Source of the DNA: Serratia symbiotica
Lineage (GTDB): Bacteria > Pseudomonadota > Gammaproteobacteria > Enterobacterales > Enterobacteriaceae
NCBI RefSeq assembly: GCF_000821185.2
Contig: NZ_CP050856.1
Span: 18,639-82,638 of the forward strand
Direction: 5' to 3'
Length of the DNA stretch: 64,000 nucleotides
The notes under the pieces are model-generated. The model saw only the letters and a program-made list of their open reading frames with translations, had not been told where the DNA came from and searched no databases. Shown piece after piece: positions 20,001 through 29,502 of this stretch (position 1 is the first letter of the stretch; every line of letters starts with the position of its first letter). A program made the translations under genes and the position numbers.

Positions 20001-23000
20001 AGCGCGCGCCAATCTTTCCCCTGATGACATCGACTATCTGGAGCTGCACGGTACCGGTACGCGCTTAGGCGATCCTATTGAGTATCAGTCTGTGGCAGCT
20101 GTGTTCGCTGGACGCCAGGCCCGTGATCCGCTCTGGCTGGGCTCGGTGAAAACTAATATCGGACATCTTGAAGCAGCTGCGGGTGCGTCGGGACTGGTTA
20201 AAACCATTCTGGCACTGGAAAAAGCCACCATACCGCCCCACGCGGGACTCAATCAGCTTAATCCGCTAATTGATCTCACCAGCATTCCGGCCGCGATCCC
20301 CAGCAAAAACCAGCCGTGGCCGCAACGTGCCGCCCCAAGACGCGCGGGAGTAACTTCTTACGGTTTCGCGGGTACGCTCTCTCATGTGATTCTTGAGCAG
20401 GCACCGTCCTTCTCACGTCCTGAACCCATGGCTGACTCACAGCCGCAACTCTGCGTGTTCTCTGCCCGCTCTACCGAGGCGCTGGAACAGATGCGCCAAC
20501 AGTGGATAGAACAATGTAACGATGATCTGCCGCTGAATGCCGTTGCCGCCAGCCTCGCGCGTCAGCGTGATCACCACCCTCTGCGTCTGGCCGTGGTGGC
20601 GAGCAATGCTGCTGAGTTTTGTGAGCGGTTAACGCAAGCACAGGCCAGTGAAGTGGTGGTACAGGCACCTCGCATCGGCTTTATGTTTACCGGTCAGGGG
20701 GCCCAATATGCGGGGATGTCTCGTGAGCTGTATGCGCTTGAACCGGCGTTTCGTCAGTCGCTGGATGAGGCCGACCACGTGTTACAGCCCTGGCTTGGGG
20801 CATCGCTGATTGCCCGTCTGCACGATGAGACATGGGACGAGATCAATCAAACAGAGTGGACCCAGCCCGCCCTATTCGCTGTGGGCTATGCGCTGGCCAG
20901 GCTGTGGCAAAGCTATGGTGTGCAACCGACAGTATTGGCAGGTCACTCGATTGGCGAATTTGCGGCGATGGTTATCGCGGGTGGTTGGACACTGGCGCAT
21001 GCCGCGCGTTTGATTGTGACGCGTGCGCGTTTGATGCAGGCCCTTCCTGCAGGAGGAGGCATGCTGGCCGTGCGACTCAGTGCGGCGGAATGCGGAGCTA
21101 GGCTGGCAACGAGCGATGGCATTCGTCTCTCGATTGCCGCGTTAAATGGCACCGAAGATACGGTGCTGGCCGGCGATATACGGCTGTTGGACACCCTGCG
21201 CCAACAGTTTGAGGCGGAAGACATTAGCGCCAGGCCCTTACAGGTATCACATGCCTTCCACTCCCCCTTACTGGAACCGATGCTGGATGAGTGGCGACAG
21301 GCGTGCGAAGCGGTAACCTGTGACCTGCCAACGCTGCCCTTTATTTCGACGCTCACTGGCGAAACGCTGACCGTGCCCGCTGATGCGGATTACTGGTGCC
21401 GCCATGCGCGACAGCCCGTACAGTTCTGGCCCGCATTACAGCAAATGGCAGAGCAATGTGATGTGCTGTTGGAGATAGGCCCGCACAGTATTCTTACGGC
21501 GTTGGCACAGCGTCATTTACTGCAACATCCTGCATCCCATCCGGTGAACGTGGTGGGCAGCCAGCGACGCGGTGGAGGTGAGATTGCCACACTGCGTGAG
21601 GCGATGCAGGTGCTCTATCTTCAAGGTGTGGACTTCAATTGGGATGAACCACAAGCGTCAGCCTTTTCCGCGCCTCCACTCTCATCACGTCAATTGCCGC
21701 GCTATCCGTTCCATCGACAGACGTGGTGGCTGGAATACGACAGTGATGCGCCGCGTGAACCGTTACCGTTGCAACCGCAGCCATCGCACAGCCGCGCAGA
21801 ACCAGTACCGCTCTACACCCAGCAGTGGGAAACGCTGGAGATTTCCGAAAACCCCGGCAAGAGCGCGCGTTATCGATTGTTTGGTGAAGAACCGTTGGCC
21901 CCCTCACTGTTGGCGGCCTTTGCCGAACAAGGATTAACGGCAGCGTGGTGCCATAACGGTGAAGCGTTGTTGAACAACTGGCACCAGGATGATGTCGCCG
22001 TTTACCTGCCTGGCAGCGATGCATGGCCGCTGATCGCCACACTCAAACAGATGCAGCATCACAACATCGCTCTGCGTATTCTGGTGCTAAGTGAAGAAGC
22101 GCAGGCAACCGGCAATGAAGGTTGCGATCCTGACCAGGCCGCAGTCTGGGGCGCGGCGCGCGCGCTGGCGATTGAGTATCCTGCCTGCAAATGGCTGCTG
22201 CTGGATGTTTCAGGACTGACCACGGCGGCAGTGCGCGTTGCTGCACTGCATCGCGCGGCTGCCCGCTTTGGGCTTGATGATGCATTAATGCTGCGCGACA
22301 ACCAGTGGCTGCGCCCTTGCCTGACGCCAGTATCTGATGAGCAGCTTGAGGCTTCCCAACTCTTCAATGTCTCAGCGGATGAAACCGTTTTGGTGGTGGG
22401 CGCATGGGGTGCGTTGGGCCGTTACATCAGTGAATGGCTGGTGGATAACGGTGCGCGCCATCTTGTGCTCTCCGGGCGTAAGCCGCCGGGAACACACTGG
22501 CAGCCGTGGTTAAACTGGCTGCGAGGGCGCGGTGTGGAATTGTTCTGCACGGAGGCAGATATCAGCCATTCACAGCAGGTTGATGCGCTGTTTCAACGGA
22601 TCGATGCGCTTGAACGTCCCTTGGCGGGGGTATTCCACTGTGCGGGCGTTGGTCGCTTTAATCCACTTGAGGAGATCACTGAAGAGGATTATCACGCCGT
22701 CACATCGGCAAAAATGAAAGGAACGGCCCTGCTGGATCGTGCAACGCGCCACCGCGCACACCGTTGGTTCGTTTGCTTTACCTCGATTGCCGGTGTGTGG
22801 GGCAGCCGTTTGCAGATCCACTACGGAGCAGCTAACGCATGGCAGGATGCCCTGATGCGTCAGCGTCGACATCTTGGCTTACCCGGCATGAGTGTGTCAT
22901 GGGGGCCGTGGAGTGGAGGCGCTGGCATGTCGGAAGTGGATACCTCGCTGCTTAATTATCTGCGTATCGCAGGCATTTATCGCCAGTCGCCAGCGCGGTA

Positions 23001-26000
23001 TCTGGCTACGCTGGATCGCTTATTTGCCGCCGGGGATCGCGCCAGTGCGCATGCCGCCGTTTGGCTGGCTGCGGAAGTTGACTGGGGTAAATTCGTGCCG
23101 ATGTTTAGTCTTTACCATCCCACGCACTTATTCCGCCGCTGTCTTGAGCAACAATCGCAGGCGCTGCCTGCTGTTGAAGCGCCAGACCTGAGCGAACTGA
23201 CTCAACTGCCAGCAGAAGCCCAGCAGCAACTGATCGAGCAGTTTGTACGCAATGAACTGGGGCGCACATTGCGCATGTCACCGCAGGCGATTGAACCGGA
23301 TGCTGAGTTACTGGCTCTGGGCATGGACTCGATTCTGGTGATGGACTTTGCACGCAGCTGTCAGAGTCAGCTAGGTATTCGCTGTGAGTTAAGAGCCCTG
23401 TTTGAGCACAGCACGCCGGCGCGGCTGGTGCACTATCTGAAGGCTCAACTGCCTTATGTCGCAGCAGTTCGCGACAACGAACTGCATGAGGTTGCTCTGC
23501 AACACGACGCAATCGGGCGCTATCAACCTTTCCCGTTAACGGAGCTGCAATATGCCTACTGGATTGGTCGTCAGGATCACTACGCGCTGGGTGGTGTGGC
23601 CTGTCATGCCTACCTCGAGGCCGATGCGGCCGTACCGCTTGATGTCACGCTACTGGAGCACTGCTGGAATCAGCTGATTGAACGCCATGACGCGCTGCGA
23701 TTAGTGATCGAAGAGAGTGGACAACAGCGTGTGCTGCGTGACGTTACACCTTACCGCATTCCGATCGCGGATCTGCGTCACTGTTCTAAACAAGATGCTG
23801 AGCAGCAGAGTTTGTTGTGCCGAAGCACACTCTCACATCAAGTGCTGCCATGCGACCGGTGGCCTATGTTTGATTTGCGCGTCGCGCTGCTGCCAGAAGG
23901 CGGTAGTCGCCTCTTCATCAGTATCGATATGTTGATCAATGACGCCACCAGTAGCCAGATTTTGTGGGAAGAGTTGGTTGCGCTCTATAGCGCAAACGGA
24001 GACATCAAAGAGGCCGGACTTGCGCCATTCACGCTGACCTTCCGCGATTACGTACTGGCGCGTCAAGACCGTCAGGGCGCGCGACTTAACCAATGGCAAG
24101 AAGATCGCGAATACTGGTTGGCGCGATTACCCACCCTGCCCGCAGCACCACAGCTGCCGCTCAACAATGAACGTCTGATGCAGACGCATCCGCACTTTAC
24201 GCGTCGTCAACAAACGTTGTCAGCCAATAAATGGCAAATGTTGCGTGAGCGTGCCTCACAACAGGGGATTACGCCCGCTTCACTGCTGATCGCCGCCTTC
24301 TCGCAGGTGTTGGCAGCCTGGAGCAGCGAGCCGGCGTTCTGCCTGAATCTCACTATCTTTGATCGTTTAGGCAGTCACGAAGATGTACAACGCATGGTGG
24401 GTGATTTCACCGCTGTAACACTGTTAGCACTGGATAATGACCCGCAGCTCTGCTTTGCAGAACAGGCACAGCAGGTGAACGGTGCCGTACTGGAGAGTTT
24501 GCAACATCGTCAGTTCAGCGCAGTGGATGTGCTGCGTGAATGGAACCGGGGTCGTGAACAGCAGGCATTGGTGAGCATGCCGGTGGTGTTTACCAGCCAA
24601 CTTGGCGTCAGCGATCCCACGAAAGGCGCGGCGCAAAGTCCGCTGGGTGACATCCGCTACGGGCTCAGTCAGACACCGCAGGTGTGGCTCGATCATCAGG
24701 CCAGTGAGATGGACGGCGCGCTGGTCTATAACTGGGATATGGTCGATGATCTGTTCCTGCCAGGCGTGGCCGAAGCGATGTTCAGCGCCTATGCGCAGTT
24801 ACTGGAGCAGCTGGCGGATGCTTCTTTCGACTGGCAGAAAAGGTTGCCTGCGTTGCTGCCCCCTGCCCAAAAAGAGAAGCGTTTGCAGGTCAACGCCACC
24901 CACCAACCCCTCAGTGAGATGACCCTCGATGGCCTGTTCTGGCGTCAGGTCGAACGCTGCCCTCAAGCGCCTGCGCTGGTGAGTGCGGAAGGGCGTTGGT
25001 GCTATCAAGATTTAGCGAGATGGAGCCTGGGTATCGTATGGCAGTTGCAGGACTTGGGGGTAGTGCGTGGCGAGCGTGTGGCGGTGGTGATGCACAAAGG
25101 TGCATCTCAGATTGCCGCATGTCTGGCGATTCAGACTCTGGGGGCCGCCTGGGTACCGCTTGCGGATGATATCCCTGGCAAGCGTCTCGACACTATTTTG
25201 CAAGGCAGTGCGATTCGTTTGCTGCTGGTGCAGCCTGAAAATCTTGCCCGTTTTAGCGAGTACGGCACCTGTGTCGTGGTCGATGCAACTGACCCTGTCG
25301 AGAGCGATAAGGCTGTGCCTCGCGTTCATCAGCCCGATGACGCTGCCTACGTGATTTACACCTCCGGTTCAACCGGCACCCCCAAAGGGGTACTGATTCA
25401 TCACCGTGGCGCGGTTAACACGGTGCTTGACGTCAACCGCCGCTTTGGTGTGAACGAACAGGATCGCGTATTGAGTCTCTCTTCACTGTGGTTCGATTTA
25501 GCGGTGTATGACCTGTACGGCACCTTCGCCGCAGGAGGCACCTTAGTGTTGCCGGAAGCTGAAGCGACACGTGACCCGACGCGCTGGCTGCAATGGTTGG
25601 AACAGGAGCAGGTGAGCGTTTGGAATTCAGTGCCCGCCCTGCTCGACCTCTTGCTCAGTGAGGCGGCCCATCATGCGCAACCCCTGACTTCACTGCGCAA
25701 GGTTTACCTCAGTGGAGACTGGATCCCGTTGAGTCTGCCTGAGCGTTTGCAGCTGGCGGCGCCGCAAGCGCGATTGGTCGCGATGGGGGGAGCCACGGAA
25801 GCATCGATTTGGTCCAACTGGTTTAATGTTGAACACATTGAGAGCGACTGGAGCGCTATTCCTTATGGCTATCCGCTGACTAACCAGGCGTATCACGTAT
25901 TGGACGGATCGCTGCGTGACAGACCAGACTACGTCACCGGGGACCTTTACATATCGGGTGCTGGCGTTGCAGTCGGTTATGAAAATGACGCGCAGCGCAC

Positions 26001-29000
26001 CGCAGAGAGCTTTATCGAGCATAACAGTCAGCGTCTGTACCGTACTGGCGATCTGGCGCGTTACTGGTCTGATGGCACGCTAGAGTTTTTAGGTCGTCGA
26101 GATTTTCAGGTGAAAATTGCAGGCAACCGCATCGAATTGGGTGAGATAGAGGCAGTGCTACGGCAACATCCCGCGGTGAAAGAGGCGGTGGTTGATACCT
26201 TGGGTGAAGCGCGCGGCGAGAAAAGGTTAGCGGCCTGGTTGGTACAGCATAAGCACACCCAGCATGCGCATCAGGTGCTTGAGGCGAACATCAGTCACGA
26301 GGACTGGCGTGCACAATTGGATGCTGCACGTTCACCGCTGAGTGATGCGACTTCAATGGCCTCATTAACGCGCTTCTGGTCATTCATCGACCAACTCGGG
26401 CTAAGAGCCATGGCCGATGTTTTGGCATTATCAGGGGCGGCACCGCTGGCCACCAGCGCAGAATTTAGCCAACTGGTGGCACGTTGGCAAACCCTGTTGC
26501 ACGAGGCTCCGCCAGACTGGGCGCTATTGAGGGAACAGGCTGCTTCGCTCGGCTTACCCGAGGAATCACTGGCACGCTTACAGCAGGGCGCAGCCGACCG
26601 TTTACAGGTGTTGCGTGGTGAAAAGAGTGCGCTGGAGTTGTTCTATAGCAATGACGATCGACTGTCACCCGAGCAGCTGACCCAGGCACATCCGCTGAAC
26701 ACATCGCTTATCTCCTCACTGGCACAAGCGATCCAGGCTTTCACTCATCGCACCGGCCGTACGCCTCGCATTCTTGAGTTGGGTGGGCGCAGCGGCGTGG
26801 CCAGTCAGACCTTGTTGCGAGCACTGAACGGCAGCGCGGTGGAGTATCACTTTACCGATGCTTCACCGTTACTGGTACAGCAGGCAGAACGTCGCCTGCA
26901 TGCTGAGGAGGCTCAGCGCTTACATTTCACTACGCTGGATATCGACAAACACGCGCTCAGCGATATGCCTCGTTTCGATATGGTGATTGCGTTTAATGCC
27001 CTACATCGGAGCGCCAATCTGCCGCAGCTGATGACGCGCCTGCAAAATCTACTGCTGCCGGGCGGTAGCTTGTGGGCTGCGGAAATGACGCGTAACAGCC
27101 CATTCCAGCTCGCCACCGTTGCGTTGTTAGAAGGTGGATACAGCCACTTTGAAGACCTGCGAGCTGCAGAATCACTGCCTTTACTTAGCGCCAGGCAGTG
27201 GCAAGCACTCTGCCTGGCGCAGGGCTTTGCCGCCAGCCACACGTTAAGCAGCAGCGAAGACAGCGGCTTCCATCTGGTTGTGGCACAGATGCCAGAAACG
27301 CTGTGGCAATTTACTCCTGCCTCGCTGGTTGAGGTGATACGGCAACAACTTCCGGGCTATATGGTCCCGCAGCAGTTCTTCTGCCTGGATGCGCTTCCGC
27401 TCTCTCCGACGGGCAAAGTGGCCCGCGCTGCACTGCCGCGTCCGCAATCCCAGCGCCCTGCTCTCACAACAGAACGTACCGACTGGCAAGGAGAAACCGC
27501 GCAGTTAGCGGAAATCTGGAGTGAACTGCTGGGCGGCATCTGGCCTGCCGCTGACAGTCACTTCTTTGAAGCCGGCGGCGACAGTTTGATGGCGGTACGC
27601 CTGGTAGAGAAGGTGCGTCACCGCTTGCAACGTCAGGTGGCGCTGCGCGATCTCTTTACCGCAGCACGTTTCGCAGAGTTTTCAGCTGTGGTTAGTGCGG
27701 CGCAGCAAGGAGAAGAGCGTCCTCTTACACTGACCGCGGATCCCGCACAGCGCGAACAACCTTTCCCACTCACTGATGTGCAGCAGGCTTACTGGATTGG
27801 TCGTCAAAGCGGACTGCCATTAAGTGGAGTTGCAACGCATCTCTATGTGGAAATTGAGGTCGAAAACATTGCACCTGCAGCACTGGAGAACGCCTGGAAA
27901 CGGCTGATTCAGCGCCATGAGATGTTGCGGGCAGTGATTGACGATCAAGGATATCAACGCATTCTGTCGCAGGTGCCGGACTATCCGTTAGCGTGCGTTG
28001 ATTTGTCTCAGGCATCGGACGCAGCGCGCAGCGCGTGGGAAAGCGAGGTTCGCGAGACGCTGGGACATGAGGTGCACGATACCACGCAATGGCCGTTGTT
28101 TACGCTACGTGCTGCGCAGTGGGATCAGCAGTGCCTGCGCCTGTGCATCAGCCTCGATAACCTGATTTGTGATGGCCGTTCGATGGTGATGCTGTTGTCC
28201 GAATGGGCATTGCTGGCTCGAGCACCAGACCAGCCGTTACCCGTGCTGGACCTCAGCTTCCGCGACTATGTCTTGGCGCAACCGCAGTGGCAGTCGCATC
28301 CCGCCTGGCAACGCGCGCTGGACTATTGGCTATCACGGCTGGATAGCTTGCCGCCAGCGCCACAGCTGCCGGTTGATGATGCCGAACTCAAGAGTGTGCA
28401 ACCGCACTTCACTCGCTATCAGGCTCAACTCGAACCGGATGACTGGCAACAGCTGCGCCAGCATGCTGCGCGATCGGGTATTACACCCAACGCGCTGTTG
28501 CTCACGGTGTGGGGTTATGTGTTGGCTAACTGGAGTCGTGAGCGGCATTTCACGCTCAATTTGACTCTGTTCCAGCGCCCCGATGTTCATCCGCAAATGA
28601 GCGCGCTGGTGGGGGATTTCACTTCGCTCAGCTTACTGCGTTGTGATTTCCGTACGCCCACCGCGTTTATCCAACAGGCGCAGGCATTACAACAGCAGCT
28701 TGGCGACGATCTCAGCCACAGTGAGGTTTCAGCGGTGCGGGTGCTACGTGAAGCGGCGCGGCGTTTTGGTCGGGTTGATGCCATGTCGATGCCGGTGGTA
28801 TTCACCAGCGGGTTGGGAGTGGATAACCGTGGCAGCGATGCCAGCGTGGCAGCCGACTGGCTGGGGGAGTTTGGTTGGAGCGTTAGCCAAACGCCACAAG
28901 TGTGGATTGACCACCAGGTGGTCGAACGCCACGGTGCCTTGGTCTTCAGTTGGGACTGTGTCGATGCACTGTTCCCGGCAGGATTGATGCGGGAGTTGTT

Positions 29001-29454
29001 TGGTCACTATCAGCAATTACTTGAACGTTTGGCGCACGATGAAAACGCCTGGCAGCAGGATATAGCCCTCTGGCTGCCAGCTTATGTCCAGCACGCTGAT
29101 GCACCGAAAGCCTGGTCGCTGCCTGCACAGGCAATCGCCACGCCTACGGCCGATGAGACCTTAACGCAGCAAATCTGTGATTTGCTGATGCAGATCAGCG
29201 GTGAAAGTCACATCGATCCAACGCGCAACTTCTTCGAAGCAGGTGCAACTTCGCTGCACTTGATCCGACTCCGCCAGCAACTGCAGCAGCGTTTAAAAAT
29301 CGATTTCCCGTTGGTCACGCTGTTCGATGCAGCAACACCGCGCGCATTGGCGGCCCGCTTAATGCCGGGGACCGCCTCGGTGCCACATGAAATCAATTCC
29401 GGCGAGTCACGCCTGCTGGCACGCCAGCGTCGTCGTCACCAGCGCCAACGTTAA
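17092..29454 (+). CDS. Hybrid FAAL-PKS-NRPS, HMWP2-like megasynthase
   Basis: 4120 residues from the ATG at 17092 (GAGG upstream; an in-frame GTG at 17050 is possible). Approximate domains: 10-579 fatty-acyl-AMP ligase (YTSGSTGEPKG; ASWLPLYHDMGLI); 590-663 ACP (YGLDSLGATTL); 683-1103 ketosynthase (DTACSSS, HGTGT, NIGH); 1193-1490 acyltransferase (GHSIGEFA; HAFHSP, malonyl type); 1763-1943 ketoreductase with Ser, Tyr and Asn; 2041-2120 ACP; 2143-2590 cyclisation domain (DMLINDATS); 2606-3036 plus 3437 adenylation domain with cysteine-type pocket (FDLAVYD, VWNSVPAL, TEASIW); 3060-3400 inserted methyltransferase-like region lacking a clear SAM motif; 3466-3536 PCP; 3553-4000 cyclisation domain (DNLICDGRS); 4016-4093 PCP. 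From 2143 on it equals HMWP2 of yersiniabactin; the front replaces the salicyl carrier. Inferred: builds an alkyl-aryl starter and two thiazoline rings. Confidence 0.92.
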   Translation: MAEQRQISYGWTTLTAAIDQHAQQTPDSPALRFLSLDGQMQTLTFSEVAAQAQALAARLQQQAQAGSMALILHPSGLDYVVSLLACFYAGIVAVPVNLSGAARVKRVLGKLEAIAKDCQPQLILTGREIARDSAESLRAFADQFQLRCLLTDEAVPSEQVNFVPPILDGNTLAFLQYTSGSTGEPKGVINRHSNLLANLDFLTCLTLPDEDCVVASWLPLYHDMGLIMGILSPLVYGNTALYLPPVTFVQDPLRWLELASEYRATVLPCPNFALQRCLDAAEREPERLTQLDLSAVKSLVPSAEPVSAQQMMNFWWCFARCGLRLSAMKPSYGLAEATLIAAGNRAPEPVFLDVDRDALLNNEVLISSAPAPTTRRYVGCGNDFGEGQLRIVNPDEARFCRPDEVGEIWLSGAAIAHGYWQREAETQHTFHATVAGDEHHWLRTGDLGFVHQEQLFITGRLKDLIIIRGECHYPNDLETTAVGAHPLALSDGAAAFAVPAAENEDEQLVIVLECQRAKQEELLQCVERVRQRIAEEHQLNAWQIIPVRKGTLLRTTSGKVRRNALREAWQQDQLHRLLAETSDIHPSTASHQSGIARWLAQQVAEILGNVAARHIDPQRSLFSYGLDSLGATTLIARIRQHYDVTLQESDLYDSPGTAALASRIDGTLSPEAETVAASEKKAADEPVAIIGMAFRLPGSEGEEAQDDDTFWQLLSQGASAIRPMPIERFRRSENIPGFGAYLNNPADFDASFFGLSPREAINTDPQQRMLLEVSWHALEDAGLRPSALRGADVGVYVGIGTGDYSHIPFITGEKSHLDAYYGTGNSFAAACGRLSYFYGWEGPSVAVDTACSSSHSALHMACQAIRLGECDMAMAAGVKLQLLPEVDEVLHKAGMLAADGHCKTFDAAADGYVRGEGCVAFLLKPLSQALADGDEIRAVIRGSLVRQDGASSSLSAPNGEAQRRLLQRVLARANLSPDDIDYLELHGTGTRLGDPIEYQSVAAVFAGRQARDPLWLGSVKTNIGHLEAAAGASGLVKTILALEKATIPPHAGLNQLNPLIDLTSIPAAIPSKNQPWPQRAAPRRAGVTSYGFAGTLSHVILEQAPSFSRPEPMADSQPQLCVFSARSTEALEQMRQQWIEQCNDDLPLNAVAASLARQRDHHPLRLAVVASNAAEFCERLTQAQASEVVVQAPRIGFMFTGQGAQYAGMSRELYALEPAFRQSLDEADHVLQPWLGASLIARLHDETWDEINQTEWTQPALFAVGYALARLWQSYGVQPTVLAGHSIGEFAAMVIAGGWTLAHAARLIVTRARLMQALPAGGGMLAVRLSAAECGARLATSDGIRLSIAALNGTEDTVLAGDIRLLDTLRQQFEAEDISARPLQVSHAFHSPLLEPMLDEWRQACEAVTCDLPTLPFISTLTGETLTVPADADYWCRHARQPVQFWPALQQMAEQCDVLLEIGPHSILTALAQRHLLQHPASHPVNVVGSQRRGGGEIATLREAMQVLYLQGVDFNWDEPQASAFSAPPLSSRQLPRYPFHRQTWWLEYDSDAPREPLPLQPQPSHSRAEPVPLYTQQWETLEISENPGKSARYRLFGEEPLAPSLLAAFAEQGLTAAWCHNGEALLNNWHQDDVAVYLPGSDAWPLIATLKQMQHHNIALRILVLSEEAQATGNEGCDPDQAAVWGAARALAIEYPACKWLLLDVSGLTTAAVRVAALHRAAARFGLDDALMLRDNQWLRPCLTPVSDEQLEASQLFNVSADETVLVVGAWGALGRYISEWLVDNGARHLVLSGRKPPGTHWQPWLNWLRGRGVELFCTEADISHSQQVDALFQRIDALERPLAGVFHCAGVGRFNPLEEITEEDYHAVTSAKMKGTALLDRATRHRAHRWFVCFTSIAGVWGSRLQIHYGAANAWQDALMRQRRHLGLPGMSVSWGPWSGGAGMSEVDTSLLNYLRIAGIYRQSPARYLATLDRLFAAGDRASAHAAVWLAAEVDWGKFVPMFSLYHPTHLFRRCLEQQSQALPAVEAPDLSELTQLPAEAQQQLIEQFVRNELGRTLRMSPQAIEPDAELLALGMDSILVMDFARSCQSQLGIRCELRALFEHSTPARLVHYLKAQLPYVAAVRDNELHEVALQHDAIGRYQPFPLTELQYAYWIGRQDHYALGGVACHAYLEADAAVPLDVTLLEHCWNQLIERHDALRLVIEESGQQRVLRDVTPYRIPIADLRHCSKQDAEQQSLLCRSTLSHQVLPCDRWPMFDLRVALLPEGGSRLFISIDMLINDATSSQILWEELVALYSANGDIKEAGLAPFTLTFRDYVLARQDRQGARLNQWQEDREYWLARLPTLPAAPQLPLNNERLMQTHPHFTRRQQTLSANKWQMLRERASQQGITPASLLIAAFSQVLAAWSSEPAFCLNLTIFDRLGSHEDVQRMVGDFTAVTLLALDNDPQLCFAEQAQQVNGAVLESLQHRQFSAVDVLREWNRGREQQALVSMPVVFTSQLGVSDPTKGAAQSPLGDIRYGLSQTPQVWLDHQASEMDGALVYNWDMVDDLFLPGVAEAMFSAYAQLLEQLADASFDWQKRLPALLPPAQKEKRLQVNATHQPLSEMTLDGLFWRQVERCPQAPALVSAEGRWCYQDLARWSLGIVWQLQDLGVVRGERVAVVMHKGASQIAACLAIQTLGAAWVPLADDIPGKRLDTILQGSAIRLLLVQPENLARFSEYGTCVVVDATDPVESDKAVPRVHQPDDAAYVIYTSGSTGTPKGVLIHHRGAVNTVLDVNRRFGVNEQDRVLSLSSLWFDLAVYDLYGTFAAGGTLVLPEAEATRDPTRWLQWLEQEQVSVWNSVPALLDLLLSEAAHHAQPLTSLRKVYLSGDWIPLSLPERLQLAAPQARLVAMGGATEASIWSNWFNVEHIESDWSAIPYGYPLTNQAYHVLDGSLRDRPDYVTGDLYISGAGVAVGYENDAQRTAESFIEHNSQRLYRTGDLARYWSDGTLEFLGRRDFQVKIAGNRIELGEIEAVLRQHPAVKEAVVDTLGEARGEKRLAAWLVQHKHTQHAHQVLEANISHEDWRAQLDAARSPLSDATSMASLTRFWSFIDQLGLRAMADVLALSGAAPLATSAEFSQLVARWQTLLHEAPPDWALLREQAASLGLPEESLARLQQGAADRLQVLRGEKSALELFYSNDDRLSPEQLTQAHPLNTSLISSLAQAIQAFTHRTGRTPRILELGGRSGVASQTLLRALNGSAVEYHFTDASPLLVQQAERRLHAEEAQRLHFTTLDIDKHALSDMPRFDMVIAFNALHRSANLPQLMTRLQNLLLPGGSLWAAEMTRNSPFQLATVALLEGGYSHFEDLRAAESLPLLSARQWQALCLAQGFAASHTLSSSEDSGFHLVVAQMPETLWQFTPASLVEVIRQQLPGYMVPQQFFCLDALPLSPTGKVARAALPRPQSQRPALTTERTDWQGETAQLAEIWSELLGGIWPAADSHFFEAGGDSLMAVRLVEKVRHRLQRQVALRDLFTAARFAEFSAVVSAAQQGEERPLTLTADPAQREQPFPLTDVQQAYWIGRQSGLPLSGVATHLYVEIEVENIAPAALENAWKRLIQRHEMLRAVIDDQGYQRILSQVPDYPLACVDLSQASDAARSAWESEVRETLGHEVHDTTQWPLFTLRAAQWDQQCLRLCISLDNLICDGRSMVMLLSEWALLARAPDQPLPVLDLSFRDYVLAQPQWQSHPAWQRALDYWLSRLDSLPPAPQLPVDDAELKSVQPHFTRYQAQLEPDDWQQLRQHAARSGITPNALLLTVWGYVLANWSRERHFTLNLTLFQRPDVHPQMSALVGDFTSLSLLRCDFRTPTAFIQQAQALQQQLGDDLSHSEVSAVRVLREAARRFGRVDAMSMPVVFTSGLGVDNRGSDASVAADWLGEFGWSVSQTPQVWIDHQVVERHGALVFSWDCVDALFPAGLMRELFGHYQQLLERLAHDENAWQQDIALWLPAYVQHADAPKAWSLPAQAIATPTADETLTQQICDLLMQISGESHIDPTRNFFEAGATSLHLIRLRQQLQQRLKIDFPLVTLFDAATPRALAARLMPGTASVPHEINSGESRLLARQRRRHQRQR

Positions 29455-29460
29455 TGTTTC

Positions 29461-29484
29461 AGGCACGCCATGACTGGCGTGCCT
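29461..29484 (+). other. Intercistronic 10-bp hairpin
   Basis: AGGCACGCCA and TGGCGTGCCT form a perfect stem around a TGAC loop in the 48-bp gap between the two megasynthase genes. No T-run follows, so it is not a standard terminator; it could protect or process the mRNA or tune the downstream gene. Confidence 0.5.
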
Positions 29485-29502
29485 GCCCAACCAGGATAAA
29501 AG

